This document shows positions 1 to 8,584 of a stretch of DNA of 64,000 nt, piece by piece (the first letter of the stretch is position 1; the number at the start of each line of letters is the position of its first letter). Position numbers and translations under genes: made by a program. Source of the stretch: DASSUW01 sp963811895. GTDB lineage: Bacteria > Actinomycetota > Thermoleophilia > Solirubrobacterales > Solirubrobacteraceae. The stretch lies in assembly GCA_963811895.1 (NCBI GenBank), contig CAWETE010000005.1:124001-188000 (forward strand), in the 5' to 3' direction. The notes under the pieces are model-generated. The model searched no databases. It had not been told where the DNA came from and worked only from the letters and a program-made list of their open reading frames with translations.

Positions 1-462
1 CGACAGCGTGATCAGCAAGGTCTTCTCGTAGGTGCCGCGCGGGCGCTCGCCGGCGTCGATGCGCTGGCGCAGGCGGATCGTGACCCGCTCGTTCGACACC
101 GGGCCGAACTCGGCGAGGATCGGATCGATCTCGGCGTTCAGCGGCTGGAAGGGGTCCGATCCGACGCGCGCCTCGAGCGGCTCGTCGAGCACCGAGGCGC
201 TGCTGGCCATGCGCCCGACGCGGTTGCCGGAGGCCACGTCGCCGTCGCCGACGCTCACGCGCGTGCGGTTGGCGGTCGAGGTGACGCGGGCGCGGACGAT
301 GAGATCGTGCTCGCCCGGGCCGGCCGGGAAGCTGGAGAAGCCGGAGGCATCGTCGAGCTCGAGCGACAGCATGCTCGGCACCGACCCGCCGACCTCGGTC
401 TGGGCGGCGGCCGGAGCGGCCGCGAGCAGCAGCAGGAAGCCCGCCAGGACGAGCGATCTCAT
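1..462 (-). CDS. Secreted protein of unknown function (C-terminus beyond window)
   Basis: Only the first 154 codons are present; the frame runs off the left edge. A signal peptide is clear (LVLAGFLLLLAAAPAAA, cleavage near residue 20). The mature part aligns along its length with the last ~120 residues of the secreted isomerase encoded at 2119-4017: both have a DASG/NTSG-F-F-PG-G segment near the start and end in LRQ-----RAGTYxKxLxxTLS. The shared module is probably a beta-rich extracellular domain, but I do not recognise it. The ATG overlaps the stop of the upstream gene (ATGA), so it is the last visible member of a minus-strand operon. Function unknown. Confidence 0.75.
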   Translation of the reverse strand, partial: MRSLVLAGFLLLLAAAPAAAQTEVGGSVPSMLSLELDDASGFSSFPAGPGEHDLIVRARVTSTANRTRVSVGDGDVASGNRVGRMASSASVLDEPLEARVGSDPFQPLNAEIDPILAEFGPVSNERVTIRLRQRIDAGERPRGTYEKTLLITLS

Positions 463-1322
463 CGGCGCCCCTTCCCGACGCGGACGACGCGGATCGGGAT
501 GCGCACGCGCACGACGTCGCCGCCGGTCGCGCGGACGCGGAAGATGACCACGCGCGACGAGCGGTAGGCGAGGTTCGCGACGACGTCGCCGGCCTTGCGC
601 AGCGTGATCGAAGGCTTGGAGATCGTCCAGCCGCGCAGGCGGTTGCGGACCTGGACCTGGGTGCCGCGCGGCGCCGGCTTGCGGCGCCCGTTGATGCGGC
701 AGGTCAGGTTGCCGGCGTAGCGGTAGGAGCGGCCGGCGGCGAGGACCGGAACGCCGCGGCGGTAGCGCAGCGGCCGCGAGGCGAGCCTCATCGACAGCTG
801 CGGCGACGCGCAGCTCGAGGCGCCCTCGCCGGCGACGCCGCCATCGCCCGGCGACGGCTGCGGGGTGATCGTGCCCGACCCGATCTGGACGGTCACGTCG
901 CACGACTTGTCGGCGCGCACGGTGCACGGTGAGGGGCGCGGGGTGTTCTCGATCGTGATCGTCCGCCGGAACAGCTCCGTCGACGTGCCTTCCGCGTCGG
1001 TCACCCAGACGACGAGCTCGCGCTGGCCGTCGGAGACCTCCGTCGTGTCGACGTCCAGGATGACCCGCGCGGGACAGGTCTCCGCACACGCGCCGTCGGC
1101 GAAGTTCTCGGGCTCGATCTGCTCGCCGCCGAGCGACGCGGCGGCGCTCTGCAGCGGTACGTCGTCGGGCGTCGCCTGGACGGTCAGGGCGAACCTCCCG
1201 GATGCGGGGTCGCGCCAGCCCGTCGCGTTCCCGTCGGGTTCAGCGGACGCGACCGAAGGCGCCACCAGCAACGCGGCGCAGACGACCAGCGGACCCAGGA
1301 CCCGGGCGAACATCCTGCCCAT
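459..1322 (-). CDS. Secreted protein with Ig-like segment, unknown function
   Basis: A 287-residue exported protein. The start chosen (MGRMFARVLGPLVV) places a signal peptide ending at SVASAEP at the N-terminus. GGAGGG lies 13 bases upstream. An ATG at 1376 overlaps the preceding stop (ATGA) and would add 18 residues, so the start is uncertain. The middle part (DTTEVSDGQRELVVWVTDAEG) resembles bacterial Ig-like repeats in which a beta strand ends in TDAxG. Two cysteine pairs (CAETC, CTVRADKSC) are probably disulphides in the exported form. The C-terminal ~110 residues are basic and beta-rich. No enzyme motif is visible. It sits between a lipoprotein gene and a second secreted-protein gene, coupled to both. 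Confidence 0.7.
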   Translation of the reverse strand: MGRMFARVLGPLVVCAALLVAPSVASAEPDGNATGWRDPASGRFALTVQATPDDVPLQSAAASLGGEQIEPENFADGACAETCPARVILDVDTTEVSDGQRELVVWVTDAEGTSTELFRRTITIENTPRPSPCTVRADKSCDVTVQIGSGTITPQPSPGDGGVAGEGASSCASPQLSMRLASRPLRYRRGVPVLAAGRSYRYAGNLTCRINGRRKPAPRGTQVQVRNRLRGWTISKPSITLRKAGDVVANLAYRSSRVVIFRVRATGGDVVRVRIPIRVVRVGKGRR

Positions 1323-1358
1323 CAGAGCACGATATCCCTCCGCTTTCCCCCGACACAA

Positions 1359-1374
1359 GTTGAGGTTTCTCAAC
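1359..1374 (-). other. Small stem-loop between coupled genes
   Basis: GTTGAG-GTTT-CTCAAC forms a 6-bp stem with a 4-base loop just after the stop of the upstream lipoprotein gene and before the 1322 start. It has no T tract and is weak, so it could be a minor mRNA structure or chance. Confidence 0.25.
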
Positions 1375-1375
1375 A

Positions 1376-2044
1376 TCAGCGCAGCCTCCAGCGGCCGCCG
1401 GCGGCGGCGGGAACCGTCTCGAGCGCCAGCGCGAGCTCGCGCGGCTCGGCGTTCTCGGGCACTTCGAACAGCAGGCAGCCGCGGGCCTGGAGGCCTACGT
1501 CGAGGCGCACCGTGCCGTCGAAACCGTGCGAGCAGGGCGCCTTCACCCCGAGCGCCGGCTTGGCCGCACCGCCCGCGTAGCGCAGGCGCGCACTCTGCAG
1601 GGCGCTCTCGTGGATGGCGATGCCGGTGCTGCGGAGGCGCAGGCGCACGCCGACATAACGCATCCCGGGCCGCGGTGATTCGGAGGTCCGGGCAGAATCG
1701 ACGAGGCCGGTGACCGTCGTCCGCAGGCGGACACCGACGTTGGTGCCGGTCAGCGTGATCGTGTCGCCGATCGCGCCGGTCGCCGGCCGCGGCGGCTGGT
1801 GGTACTCGGCCTCGACGTCCGAGCTCGGGGGCACCGGCGCGTCACCGCCGCCGTAGAACTTGCGCACGGCGCGCGAGTGGCCCTTCTCGAACGGCTCCGC
1901 GGTGGCGGCCGGCGTCGCTGTCGCGGCCGGGGTGGCCGCCGCGGGCTCGGGCGTGGGCGCAGCGGCCGTCCGCTCCGCCTCGTTCGATCCGCACCCTGCG
2001 GTGAGGACCGCCAATACCCCGATCAAACCCGTGAACTTCCGCAT
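1376..2044 (-). CDS. Putative lipoprotein with DUF4352-like domain
   Basis: A 222-residue protein. The N-terminus is a lipoprotein signal (LIGVLAVLTAGCGSNE; lipobox L-T-A-G-C, Cys18), followed by a low-complexity Pro/Ala/Thr spacer to about residue 50. The C-terminal ~120 residues carry the pattern GDTITLTGTNVGVRLRTTVTG...PRPGMRYVGVRLRLRSTG, typical of DUF4352-type immunoprotective/extracytoplasmic beta-sandwich domains. A Cys pair (APCSHG, RGCLLF) may form a disulphide. GGAGGG a few bases before the ATG supports the start. It follows a strong hairpin that separates it from the isomerase gene. Specific role unknown. Confidence 0.75.
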   Translation of the reverse strand: MRKFTGLIGVLAVLTAGCGSNEAERTAAAPTPEPAAATPAATATPAATAEPFEKGHSRAVRKFYGGGDAPVPPSSDVEAEYHQPPRPATGAIGDTITLTGTNVGVRLRTTVTGLVDSARTSESPRPGMRYVGVRLRLRSTGIAIHESALQSARLRYAGGAAKPALGVKAPCSHGFDGTVRLDVGLQARGCLLFEVPENAEPRELALALETVPAAAGGRWRLR

Positions 2045-2061
2045 TGCCCTCCGTCAGACGG

Positions 2062-2093
2062 CGAGAGCGCCGGCCTCGCGGCCGGCGCTCTCG
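2062..2093 (-). terminator. Strong GC hairpin after the isomerase gene
   Basis: A perfect 14-bp stem (arms beginning CGAGAGCGCCGGCC) with a TCGC loop lies 25 bases after the stop of the secreted isomerase and just before the lipoprotein ribosome site. There is no U tract, as is common in actinobacteria. It could terminate or attenuate transcription into the downstream genes. Confidence 0.65.
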
Positions 2094-2118
2094 ACCTCAC
2101 TTCATCTTCCCGATCTGC

Positions 2119-4017
2119 TCACGGGGTCGTGGTGGACAGCGTGAACGTCAGGGACTTGCTGTACGTGCCGGCCCGCAGCGCCTCGGTCGCGCCGACCGCC
2201 TGGCGCAGGTCGAGCGTCAGCGGGGCGGACGTGACGGGCCCGCTCCAGCTCCTGAGCAGGAGCGGCGCGCCGGCCGTCTCGCTGAGCGGCGCGAACGCCG
2301 GCAGCGGGCTGTCGCCGAGGCCGACTGCGCGCGCCTGCAGCGCCGAGGCCAGCGAGAACGCCCCATTGACCAGATGGCCGGGGGCGGTCGACGACGTGTC
2401 GGTCACGCTCAGCGCCGCGTCGCCCGTCGTCGTGGTGACGGTGGCGGGCAGCGCGGTGTTGTAGTTCGTCCCGACGCCCGGGACGAAGGTGCCGAACGTG
2501 CCGCTCGTGTTCGGCACTGCCAGCTGCATCACGCTCTGGACGTTGCCGCCGACGTTGACGATCGCGTCGCCGGTGCTCTTGCCGACGAGCAGGACGTTCT
2601 CCGTGGCGGTGTCCGCGCCGGACGTGAAGTTCAGCCGTGCGACGGACGTGTAGTTCGTCTTGCTCGGCCGGAAGCCCACGTTGACGACGCACGTGCCACG
2701 CGCGCTCGGGATCCCAAGGCCCGGAGCCAGCGGCGAGCTGCCGGCGCCAGAGCAGGTCTGACTCACGATCTGGAAGTCGGCGGAGTCGTTGACGCCGCCG
2801 GGCAGGGCTCCGATCGAGACGTTCGTGATGGTCAGCGGGACGTCGCCCGAGTTCGAGACCGTCACAGGCGTCACGTTGTTGGCCCCAGGCGTGTTGGCGG
2901 GCACCGAGTTGAACGTGGGCGGAAGGGCCAGCAGCGTGCCGGTGACGGCCGTGCCGATGCCCTTGAGATTCGCGAAGCTGACGTTGCCGTCGGCCAGCGA
3001 GCCGCCGTCGTGCTCCTGGTGGTAGTAGCGGACGCGGTTGGCGGCGGCGGCGAAGATCGGCTTGAAGTCGATCTCACCCGAGCCGGTGGCCACGTGCGGG
3101 GCGGAGCCCGCGTTCGCGATGCCGGTGCCGTCCTTGATGTGGAGCAGCTGGACGCGCGACTGGTAGTTCGGCTTGTTGATGAACGCCGCGGTCTGCGTGC
3201 CGGTGACGTCGTTCAGCGCGTCCGAGGACCACTTGACGTCGATCTCGGCCACCACGTAGCGCGGATCCGTGCGCTCCATGACGATGTCGATGGCCGGCTT
3301 GAGCACGCCGTCGTCGACGTACTGGTTCTGGAACTCCTCCTGGTGGTTGTGGAAGTACACCGGGCCGACGCCGGCCTCGACCGAGCGCTTGCCGAGCCGG
3401 TTGAGCGCCTCGACGGTGGCGAGCGTGTTGGCGTAGCTGCCGATGCCCGGGGCGGGGAAGCCGCCCGAGCCGACGTAGTCGGCGCCGAGGATCTTCGCCG
3501 CGGCGACGCGGGTGTCCCAGTTCGCCTCGCTCATGTCGCCGTGCCAGCCACCGGCGTGCAGGCCGTAGGCGTCGAGCATCGCGCGGTAGGCCGTCAGGCC
3601 CGCGATGTCGGTGCTGGCCGGGAAGCCGGAATGGCCGAACAGCTCGACGTTGGTCACGCCCCTCAGGCGCAGGAAGTCGAACAGGATCCCGAGGCGATAC
3701 GTGCGGCAGTCCTGTGTCGTCGCCTGCGCGCCGCCCTGGGCGCATTCCGGGCGCCCGATGACGACCGGGCTCGGCAGCGGCGTCGGCGGGGTGGTCGACT
3801 GGTTGTTGCTCGTCTGACCACCGCCGTTGTTGATGAAGCCGCCGTAGTTGAACAGCTGGACGCCCATCTGGCCCGTCTTGATGCCGTCGCCGACGCGATC
3901 CCGGAAGGTGGCCTGGTTGGGCCCGACATCGGCCTGGGCGCCTACGGCGACCAGGAGGACGGCGCCGGTGGCGGCAGCAGCCGCGCATCCGATCGCACGC
4001 CGTCTCAATGCCCTCAT
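2119..4017 (-). CDS. Secreted sugar phosphate isomerase/epimerase-like TIM-barrel protein with C-terminal beta domains
   Basis: A 632-residue exported protein. The start chosen (MRALRRRAIGCAAAAATG) gives a signal peptide ending near AQADV. Residues ~35-320 resemble the xylose-isomerase-like TIM barrel (PF01261). Likely metal or substrate residues sit in VELFGHSG, YFHNHQEEF, AEIDVKW and LLHIKDG. Residues ~350-500 resemble a choice-of-anchor/Hydin-type Ig domain (PLTITNVSIG, GTCVVNVGFRPS). The last ~120 residues match the mature part of the protein encoded at 1-462. Barrels of this family take part in 3-keto-sugar chemistry; here the enzyme is exported. It diverges from the ThuA/dehydrogenase gene and lies near a DUF1080 gene, which supports a shared extracytoplasmic sugar pathway. 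Substrate unknown. Confidence 0.8.
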   Translation of the reverse strand: MRALRRRAIGCAAAAATGAVLLVAVGAQADVGPNQATFRDRVGDGIKTGQMGVQLFNYGGFINNGGGQTSNNQSTTPPTPLPSPVVIGRPECAQGGAQATTQDCRTYRLGILFDFLRLRGVTNVELFGHSGFPASTDIAGLTAYRAMLDAYGLHAGGWHGDMSEANWDTRVAAAKILGADYVGSGGFPAPGIGSYANTLATVEALNRLGKRSVEAGVGPVYFHNHQEEFQNQYVDDGVLKPAIDIVMERTDPRYVVAEIDVKWSSDALNDVTGTQTAAFINKPNYQSRVQLLHIKDGTGIANAGSAPHVATGSGEIDFKPIFAAAANRVRYYHQEHDGGSLADGNVSFANLKGIGTAVTGTLLALPPTFNSVPANTPGANNVTPVTVSNSGDVPLTITNVSIGALPGGVNDSADFQIVSQTCSGAGSSPLAPGLGIPSARGTCVVNVGFRPSKTNYTSVARLNFTSGADTATENVLLVGKSTGDAIVNVGGNVQSVMQLAVPNTSGTFGTFVPGVGTNYNTALPATVTTTTGDAALSVTDTSSTAPGHLVNGAFSLASALQARAVGLGDSPLPAFAPLSETAGAPLLLRSWSGPVTSAPLTLDLRQAVGATEALRAGTYSKSLTFTLSTTTP

Positions 4018-4303
4018 TCTTCTCCCCCTCTTCGTGGCGCCGCGCGCCGGACGGTGGACTGGGTCCCGCCGGCCCAGAGCGAACCTAACCCGTGTTCTGA
4101 CGCAAGTCAACCGACTTTTGTCGAGGACGGCACAAAACGTCGCTCGTCGAATTAGGCAACTCTCGCCACCAAATGTCGGGGAACTTTTCCCGACATTCGC
4201 GCTGGCTTTTGCTGATCCTCAGCTTTACACTCCGCCCGCCCAGGGGAGGGAAGGCCCCCTCGGCGCGGTCCGTACACAGCGGAGGAGGAGGGAGTTCCAA
4301 CCC
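4018..4303. promoter_or_regulatory. Divergent promoter region with inverted repeats
   Basis: This 286-base gap between two divergent secreted-enzyme genes is visibly less GC-rich than its surroundings. It holds an inverted repeat with perfect 9-base arms (AATGTCGGG at 4172-4180, CCCGACATT at 4189-4197), and a weaker one upstream (GACTTTTGT facing ACAAAACGTC). A TACACT hexamer at 4226-4231 could be the -10 for the plus-strand gene, whose GGAGGAGGAGGGAG ribosome site follows at 4281-4294. The repeats could be operators for a sugar-responsive repressor; no regulator gene is adjacent. Confidence 0.5.
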
Positions 4304-7300
4304 ATGCGAAGCTGCACGGCATCCCGATGGATGGCGCTGCCCGCGCTCGTAGCGCTGGCGCTCGCGGTGCCCGCCACGGCAGTTGCGAAGAGATCCGACG
4401 CAGGCAAGGCGGCTGCGCCGCTGCGCTCGGTGAGCGCCCCACCCGAGGAGGCGCTCGCGGGCGGCTCCTTCACGCTCTCGGCGCGGATCGCCAACGAGGC
4501 GCAGCGTTCGACGCGGCCGCGGCTGGTGGTCCGTCTGCGCAAGCACAAGTACGCCTCGGGCGGACGGGTTCTGATCGCGAAGCGTCTCGGCAGGATCGCC
4601 GCCGGAGAGTCCCGGCGCTTCGCCGTCGAGCTCGAGCTGCCCGAGTCGGTGCTCGGCCGCTACTGGCTCTCCGTGTGCGTGCGCGTGCGCGCGGGCGGGG
4701 AGTGCGAGAGGTCGGGCCATCGCATCAACATCGTCCGCCCGGCTCCGCCGGCCGGCAGCGAAAGCCCGCAGCCGAGCGAGGCCGCCGCTCCGCCGCCGCG
4801 CTATGACGTGCTCGCGTTCACGGAGGCGGCCGGCGAAACGCACGCGTCGTCCGCGGACGGCATCGACGCGCTTCGCGACGTCGGCTCGCGCAACCGCTTC
4901 CGCGTGACGGTCGCGAGCAACTCGGGGGGTGTCTTCACCGAGAGCAACCTCAAGCGTTACCGCGCGGTGGTGTTCCTCAACACGGCCGGCGACGTCCTCA
5001 ACGCCGCCGAGCAGACCGCCTTCGAGAACTACTTCAAGGACGGCGGCGGCTTCCTCGGCGTGCACTCCGCCGTCGTGACCGAGCCGGACTGGGCGTTCAT
5101 GTCCGAGCTGCTCGGGACCCGGGCGACCGGCCCGGCGGCGGCGCTCGGAGGCGCGACGATCAAGGTCGCCGACCGTGTGCACGACGCCAGCAAGTCGCTG
5201 CCCGAGTACTGGCAGCACGAGGACGAGTACTACAACTTCACCGCCAACGTGCGGGGGATCCATCACGTGCTCGCCACGGTCGACGAGACCACCTATGCGG
5301 GCGGCACGATGGGCTTCGACCACCCGGTCGCCTGGTGCAAGGACCAGCAGGGCGGGCGTTCGTTCTACACGGCGCTCGGCCATGGCCGCCAGTCCTTCCG
5401 GGGCGGCAACTTCCGCGAGCACCTGGCCGGCGCCGTCGCGTGGACGGCCGGCGTCTCGGACGCGGTCTACAGCGACTGCGGGGCCACCGTGCTGGCCAAC
5501 TACGAGCAGGTCAAGGTCACCGCGCCGCCCAACATCAACGAGCCGATCGGCTTCGACCAGCTACCGGACGGCCGCCTGATCCAGACCACCCGCGACGGCC
5601 GCGTGCGCCTGCACGACCCGGAGACGGGCTCGTCGGACGTCATCGCGCAGATCCCGGTCTACACCAACAGCGAGGACGGGCTCTACGGTCCCGCCGTGGA
5701 CAACAACTTCGCGTCCAACAAGTGGGTGTACCTGTACTACGCGCCGGTCCGGATGGAGGGCAACTCGGAGTTCAGCGGCAAGCCGTACCCGGCGGAGACG
5801 CCGCCCGGCAACGCCCCGACCTCCGGCCCCGACCTGGCGACGTTCGACCCGTGGATGGGCTACTTCCAGCTCTCGCGCTTCAAGTTCGTCGACACGGCCG
5901 GCGACGTCGCCGCCCATCTCAACCTCGAGAGCGAGCAGAAGATCATGAAGGTCGAGGTCGACCGCGGGGCGTGCTGCCACGTCGCCGGCGACATCGACTT
6001 CGACCGCAGCAACAACCTGTGGCTCGTGACCGGCGACGACACGCCGGCCGGCTCGGTGAACGTGCAGCAGTTCCCGCCGTTCAACGACATGAAGACCAAC
6101 GAGACGCAGAACCTGACCGCCCCGGCCGGCGCCACGGGGACGTTCACGCTGACGTTCGACGGCCGCACCACGGCGCCGATCGCGCTGCCGTTCGACAACG
6201 CGGCGATCGAGGCGGCGCTCGAAGCGCTGCCGAACATCACCGACGTGGCCGTGGCGAACGGCCAGGGCGGCGCCCGCGCGGTCAACTTCCGCGGCAACCT
6301 GTCCCAGACCAACGTGTCGCAGATGATCGCGTCCGCGCCCGTCACGGTCACCACGGGGCAGGAGGGCAACTGGTTCCTCGCCCCGCACAACGACGCGCGG
6401 CGCAGCTCGACCAACACCAACGACCTGCGCGGCAAGGTGCTGCGCATCAAGGTCAACGCCGACGGCACGTACGGGATCCCGCGCGGGAACCTGTTCCCGG
6501 AGGGGATGCACAAGACGCGGCCGGAGATCTACGCGATGGGCTTCCGGAACCCGTTCCGGATCCAGGTGGACTCCGACGACGTCGCCTACGTGACCGACTA
6601 CTCGCCCGACTCGCGGGCGCCCACCAACCTGCGCGGCCCGGCCGGCACCGGCCGCGTGGAGATCGTCCGCAAGCCGTCCAACTACGGCTGGCCGATGTGC
6701 TACGGGCCGAACCTGCCCATGTACCTGTGGGACTTCAACACCTCGACCTCGTTCGGGGAGCCGTTCGAGTGCGACGACAAGCAGGCCGGCCCTGCGAACG
6801 CGTCGCGCTGGAACACGGGTCTGCGGCACGGGCCGCCGATCACCCAGCCGGACATCTGGTACTCGTACAACGACAACGCGACCCCGCCGCAGGGCACCCC
6901 GTGCCTCGCGTACTACGACGGGTCCGGCGGCACCTGCCCGCAGCTCTTCCCCGAGCTCGGGACCGGCGGCGTCGGCCCGCACGGCGCGGCCAAGTACGAG
7001 TTCGACCCGGCCAACCCGAGCGAGACCAGGTTCCCGCCGTACTTCGACGGGGCGATGATCCTGGGCGAGTTCACGCGCGACTACCTGCGTGAGGTCCGGA
7101 TCGACTCCAAGGGCGGGATCCAGAAGATCAACAACGTGCTCAACTGCGGCGCCTTCGGAGCCGCGGGCGGCCTGTTCGAGTGCGACAACCCGATGGACAT
7201 GCAGTTCGGGGCGGACGGCAGCTTCTACCTGCTGACCTACGGCGACGGCTTCTTCGTCGCCAACCCCGACGCGGGCCTGTACCGGTTCGACTACGTGGCC

Positions 7301-8338
7301 GGCCCGCAGCGCCCGAGGGCGGTCATGAACGCCACGCCGACCAACGGGGTGGCGCCGCTCACGGTCCAGTTCTCGAGCGAGGGCTCGAACGATCCGGACG
7401 AGAACGACTCGATCAGCTTCCAGTGGGACTTCGGCGTCCCCGGCACGGACGCGGATCGGTCGATCGACCCGAACCCCTCGTTCACGTACACGGCCAACGG
7501 CGTCTACACGGCGCGGCTGACCGTGACGGACTCGACCGGCAAGTCGCAGTCGCGGACGATCCAGATCACCGTCGGCAACACCGCGCCGACGGTGACGGTG
7601 AGCGTCCCGGTGGACGGCGACTTCTTCGAGTGGGGCGACAGCATCCCGTACACGGTCACGGTCACCGACCCGCAGGAGGCGACGATCGACTGCAGCCGCG
7701 TCACCGTCACGTTCGTGCTCGTCCATGACCAGCATGGGCACGGGGAGGCGTCGCAGACGGGCTGCTCGGGCGTGCTGCCGACCTCGGCCGACGACGCCGC
7801 GCACGGCGGCTACATCGCCGGCGGCATCAACGCGTCCTACACGGACGCGGGCGGCGCGGGCGGCACCCCGCCGCTGACCACCAACAGCCAGCACGTGGTG
7901 CAGCTGGCCCGCCAGCACGTCGAGTACGTGCAGGCGGCCTCCGGCATCCAGTTCTCGGGCGTTGCGGCGCCGGAGACGGACCCGCTGGGCGGCCTCCAAT
8001 CGGCCAACCAGCTCGATCCGGGCGACTGGCTGCTGCTGAACAACCGCTACCGGTTGGACGGCGTCAGCAACATCAGGGCGCGGTTCGCCAGCAACGCCGC
8101 AGCGGACTCGCTCCGCGGCCACCTGGACGTCCGGCTCGACGCGGTCGACGGCCCCGTGGCCGCCACGTGCGAGCTGCGGGCGACCGGGAGCAACGGCGTC
8201 TACAGGAACGTCGACTGCCCGGTCTCAGGCGTCACCGGAAGTCACAGGGTCTACCTGACGTTGAGGCAGGCCACGGGCGGCCCGGCGACGGGCTTCGGGC
8301 TGATCAACTGGGTCGAGTTCTCAGGACCCGGGGTCTAG
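4304..8338 (+). CDS. Secreted ThuA - glucose/sorbosone dehydrogenase - PKD multidomain protein
   Basis: A 1344-residue exported protein with signal peptide LPALVALALAVPATAVA. Domains in order: ~30-145 beta-rich N-terminal region; ~166-390 ThuA-like domain (YDVLAFTEAAG ... GGGFLGVHSAVVTEPDW ... ALGHGRQSFRGGNF); ~405-995 six-bladed glucose/sorbosone dehydrogenase propeller (PF07995-like; EDGLYGPAVDNNF, YAMGFRNPFRIQVD, NYGWPMCYG); ~1004-1097 PKD repeat (QWDFG); ~1200-1344 a CBM6-like C-terminus ending FGLINWVEFSG. A module of ~85 residues (from ETQNLTAPAGATG) is inserted within the propeller. A strong purine-rich ribosome site fixes the start. It probably oxidises or binds sugars or polysaccharides outside the membrane; the substrate and cofactor cannot be read from sequence. 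Confidence 0.85.
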   Translation: MRSCTASRWMALPALVALALAVPATAVAKRSDAGKAAAPLRSVSAPPEEALAGGSFTLSARIANEAQRSTRPRLVVRLRKHKYASGGRVLIAKRLGRIAAGESRRFAVELELPESVLGRYWLSVCVRVRAGGECERSGHRINIVRPAPPAGSESPQPSEAAAPPPRYDVLAFTEAAGETHASSADGIDALRDVGSRNRFRVTVASNSGGVFTESNLKRYRAVVFLNTAGDVLNAAEQTAFENYFKDGGGFLGVHSAVVTEPDWAFMSELLGTRATGPAAALGGATIKVADRVHDASKSLPEYWQHEDEYYNFTANVRGIHHVLATVDETTYAGGTMGFDHPVAWCKDQQGGRSFYTALGHGRQSFRGGNFREHLAGAVAWTAGVSDAVYSDCGATVLANYEQVKVTAPPNINEPIGFDQLPDGRLIQTTRDGRVRLHDPETGSSDVIAQIPVYTNSEDGLYGPAVDNNFASNKWVYLYYAPVRMEGNSEFSGKPYPAETPPGNAPTSGPDLATFDPWMGYFQLSRFKFVDTAGDVAAHLNLESEQKIMKVEVDRGACCHVAGDIDFDRSNNLWLVTGDDTPAGSVNVQQFPPFNDMKTNETQNLTAPAGATGTFTLTFDGRTTAPIALPFDNAAIEAALEALPNITDVAVANGQGGARAVNFRGNLSQTNVSQMIASAPVTVTTGQEGNWFLAPHNDARRSSTNTNDLRGKVLRIKVNADGTYGIPRGNLFPEGMHKTRPEIYAMGFRNPFRIQVDSDDVAYVTDYSPDSRAPTNLRGPAGTGRVEIVRKPSNYGWPMCYGPNLPMYLWDFNTSTSFGEPFECDDKQAGPANASRWNTGLRHGPPITQPDIWYSYNDNATPPQGTPCLAYYDGSGGTCPQLFPELGTGGVGPHGAAKYEFDPANPSETRFPPYFDGAMILGEFTRDYLREVRIDSKGGIQKINNVLNCGAFGAAGGLFECDNPMDMQFGADGSFYLLTYGDGFFVANPDAGLYRFDYVAGPQRPRAVMNATPTNGVAPLTVQFSSEGSNDPDENDSISFQWDFGVPGTDADRSIDPNPSFTYTANGVYTARLTVTDSTGKSQSRTIQITVGNTAPTVTVSVPVDGDFFEWGDSIPYTVTVTDPQEATIDCSRVTVTFVLVHDQHGHGEASQTGCSGVLPTSADDAAHGGYIAGGINASYTDAGGAGGTPPLTTNSQHVVQLARQHVEYVQAASGIQFSGVAAPETDPLGGLQSANQLDPGDWLLLNNRYRLDGVSNIRARFASNAAADSLRGHLDVRLDAVDGPVAATCELRATGSNGVYRNVDCPVSGVTGSHRVYLTLRQATGGPATGFGLINWVEFSGPGV

Positions 8339-8347
8339 CTGTCGCCA

Positions 8348-8377
8348 GGGGGCGTCGCGGGTCACCGCGGCGCCCCC
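8348..8377 (+). terminator. GC hairpin after the ThuA/dehydrogenase gene
   Basis: The arms GGGGGCGTCGCGG and CCGCGGCGCCCCC pair over 13 bp (one G-T pair) around a GTCA loop, 9 bases after the stop. No U tract follows. The rest of the gap to 8585 holds the next promoter and nothing else recognised. Confidence 0.65.
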
Positions 8378-8522
8378 GCCGGCGGCGGGGAGGCGATGAA
8401 CGGATCCGGCTCGACGGGGGAGGGCGGCCGGACGGTCTCGGTCACCGTGAAGCCCAGGCGGGGTGGGTTGGGGAGGATGGAGCTCACGGTGCGCAGCCTT
8501 GCGCGCAGGCGTTGGCGAGGCG

Positions 8523-8550
8523 TTGGCACAACCTTGGCGCCCGCTAGGGT
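8523..8550 (+). promoter_or_regulatory. Promoter of the DUF1080 gene
   Basis: TTGGCA, a 16-base spacer and TAGGGT match -35 and -10 elements. The implied start site gives a short leader that contains the GGGAGG ribosome site. This suggests the gene can be transcribed on its own, after the upstream hairpin. Confidence 0.5.
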
Positions 8551-8584
8551 CTCGCGCTGCATGTAAGGCGGAAAGGGAGGCAAC

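Noticed and set aside
2044..4155. Long plus-strand frame opposite the secreted isomerase
   Set aside because: Arg/Ala/Gly/Val-rich composition with no domain; it is the mirror of the real minus-strand gene in high-GC DNA. The same applies to other long antisense frames, such as those opposite the ThuA protein, clpX and valS.
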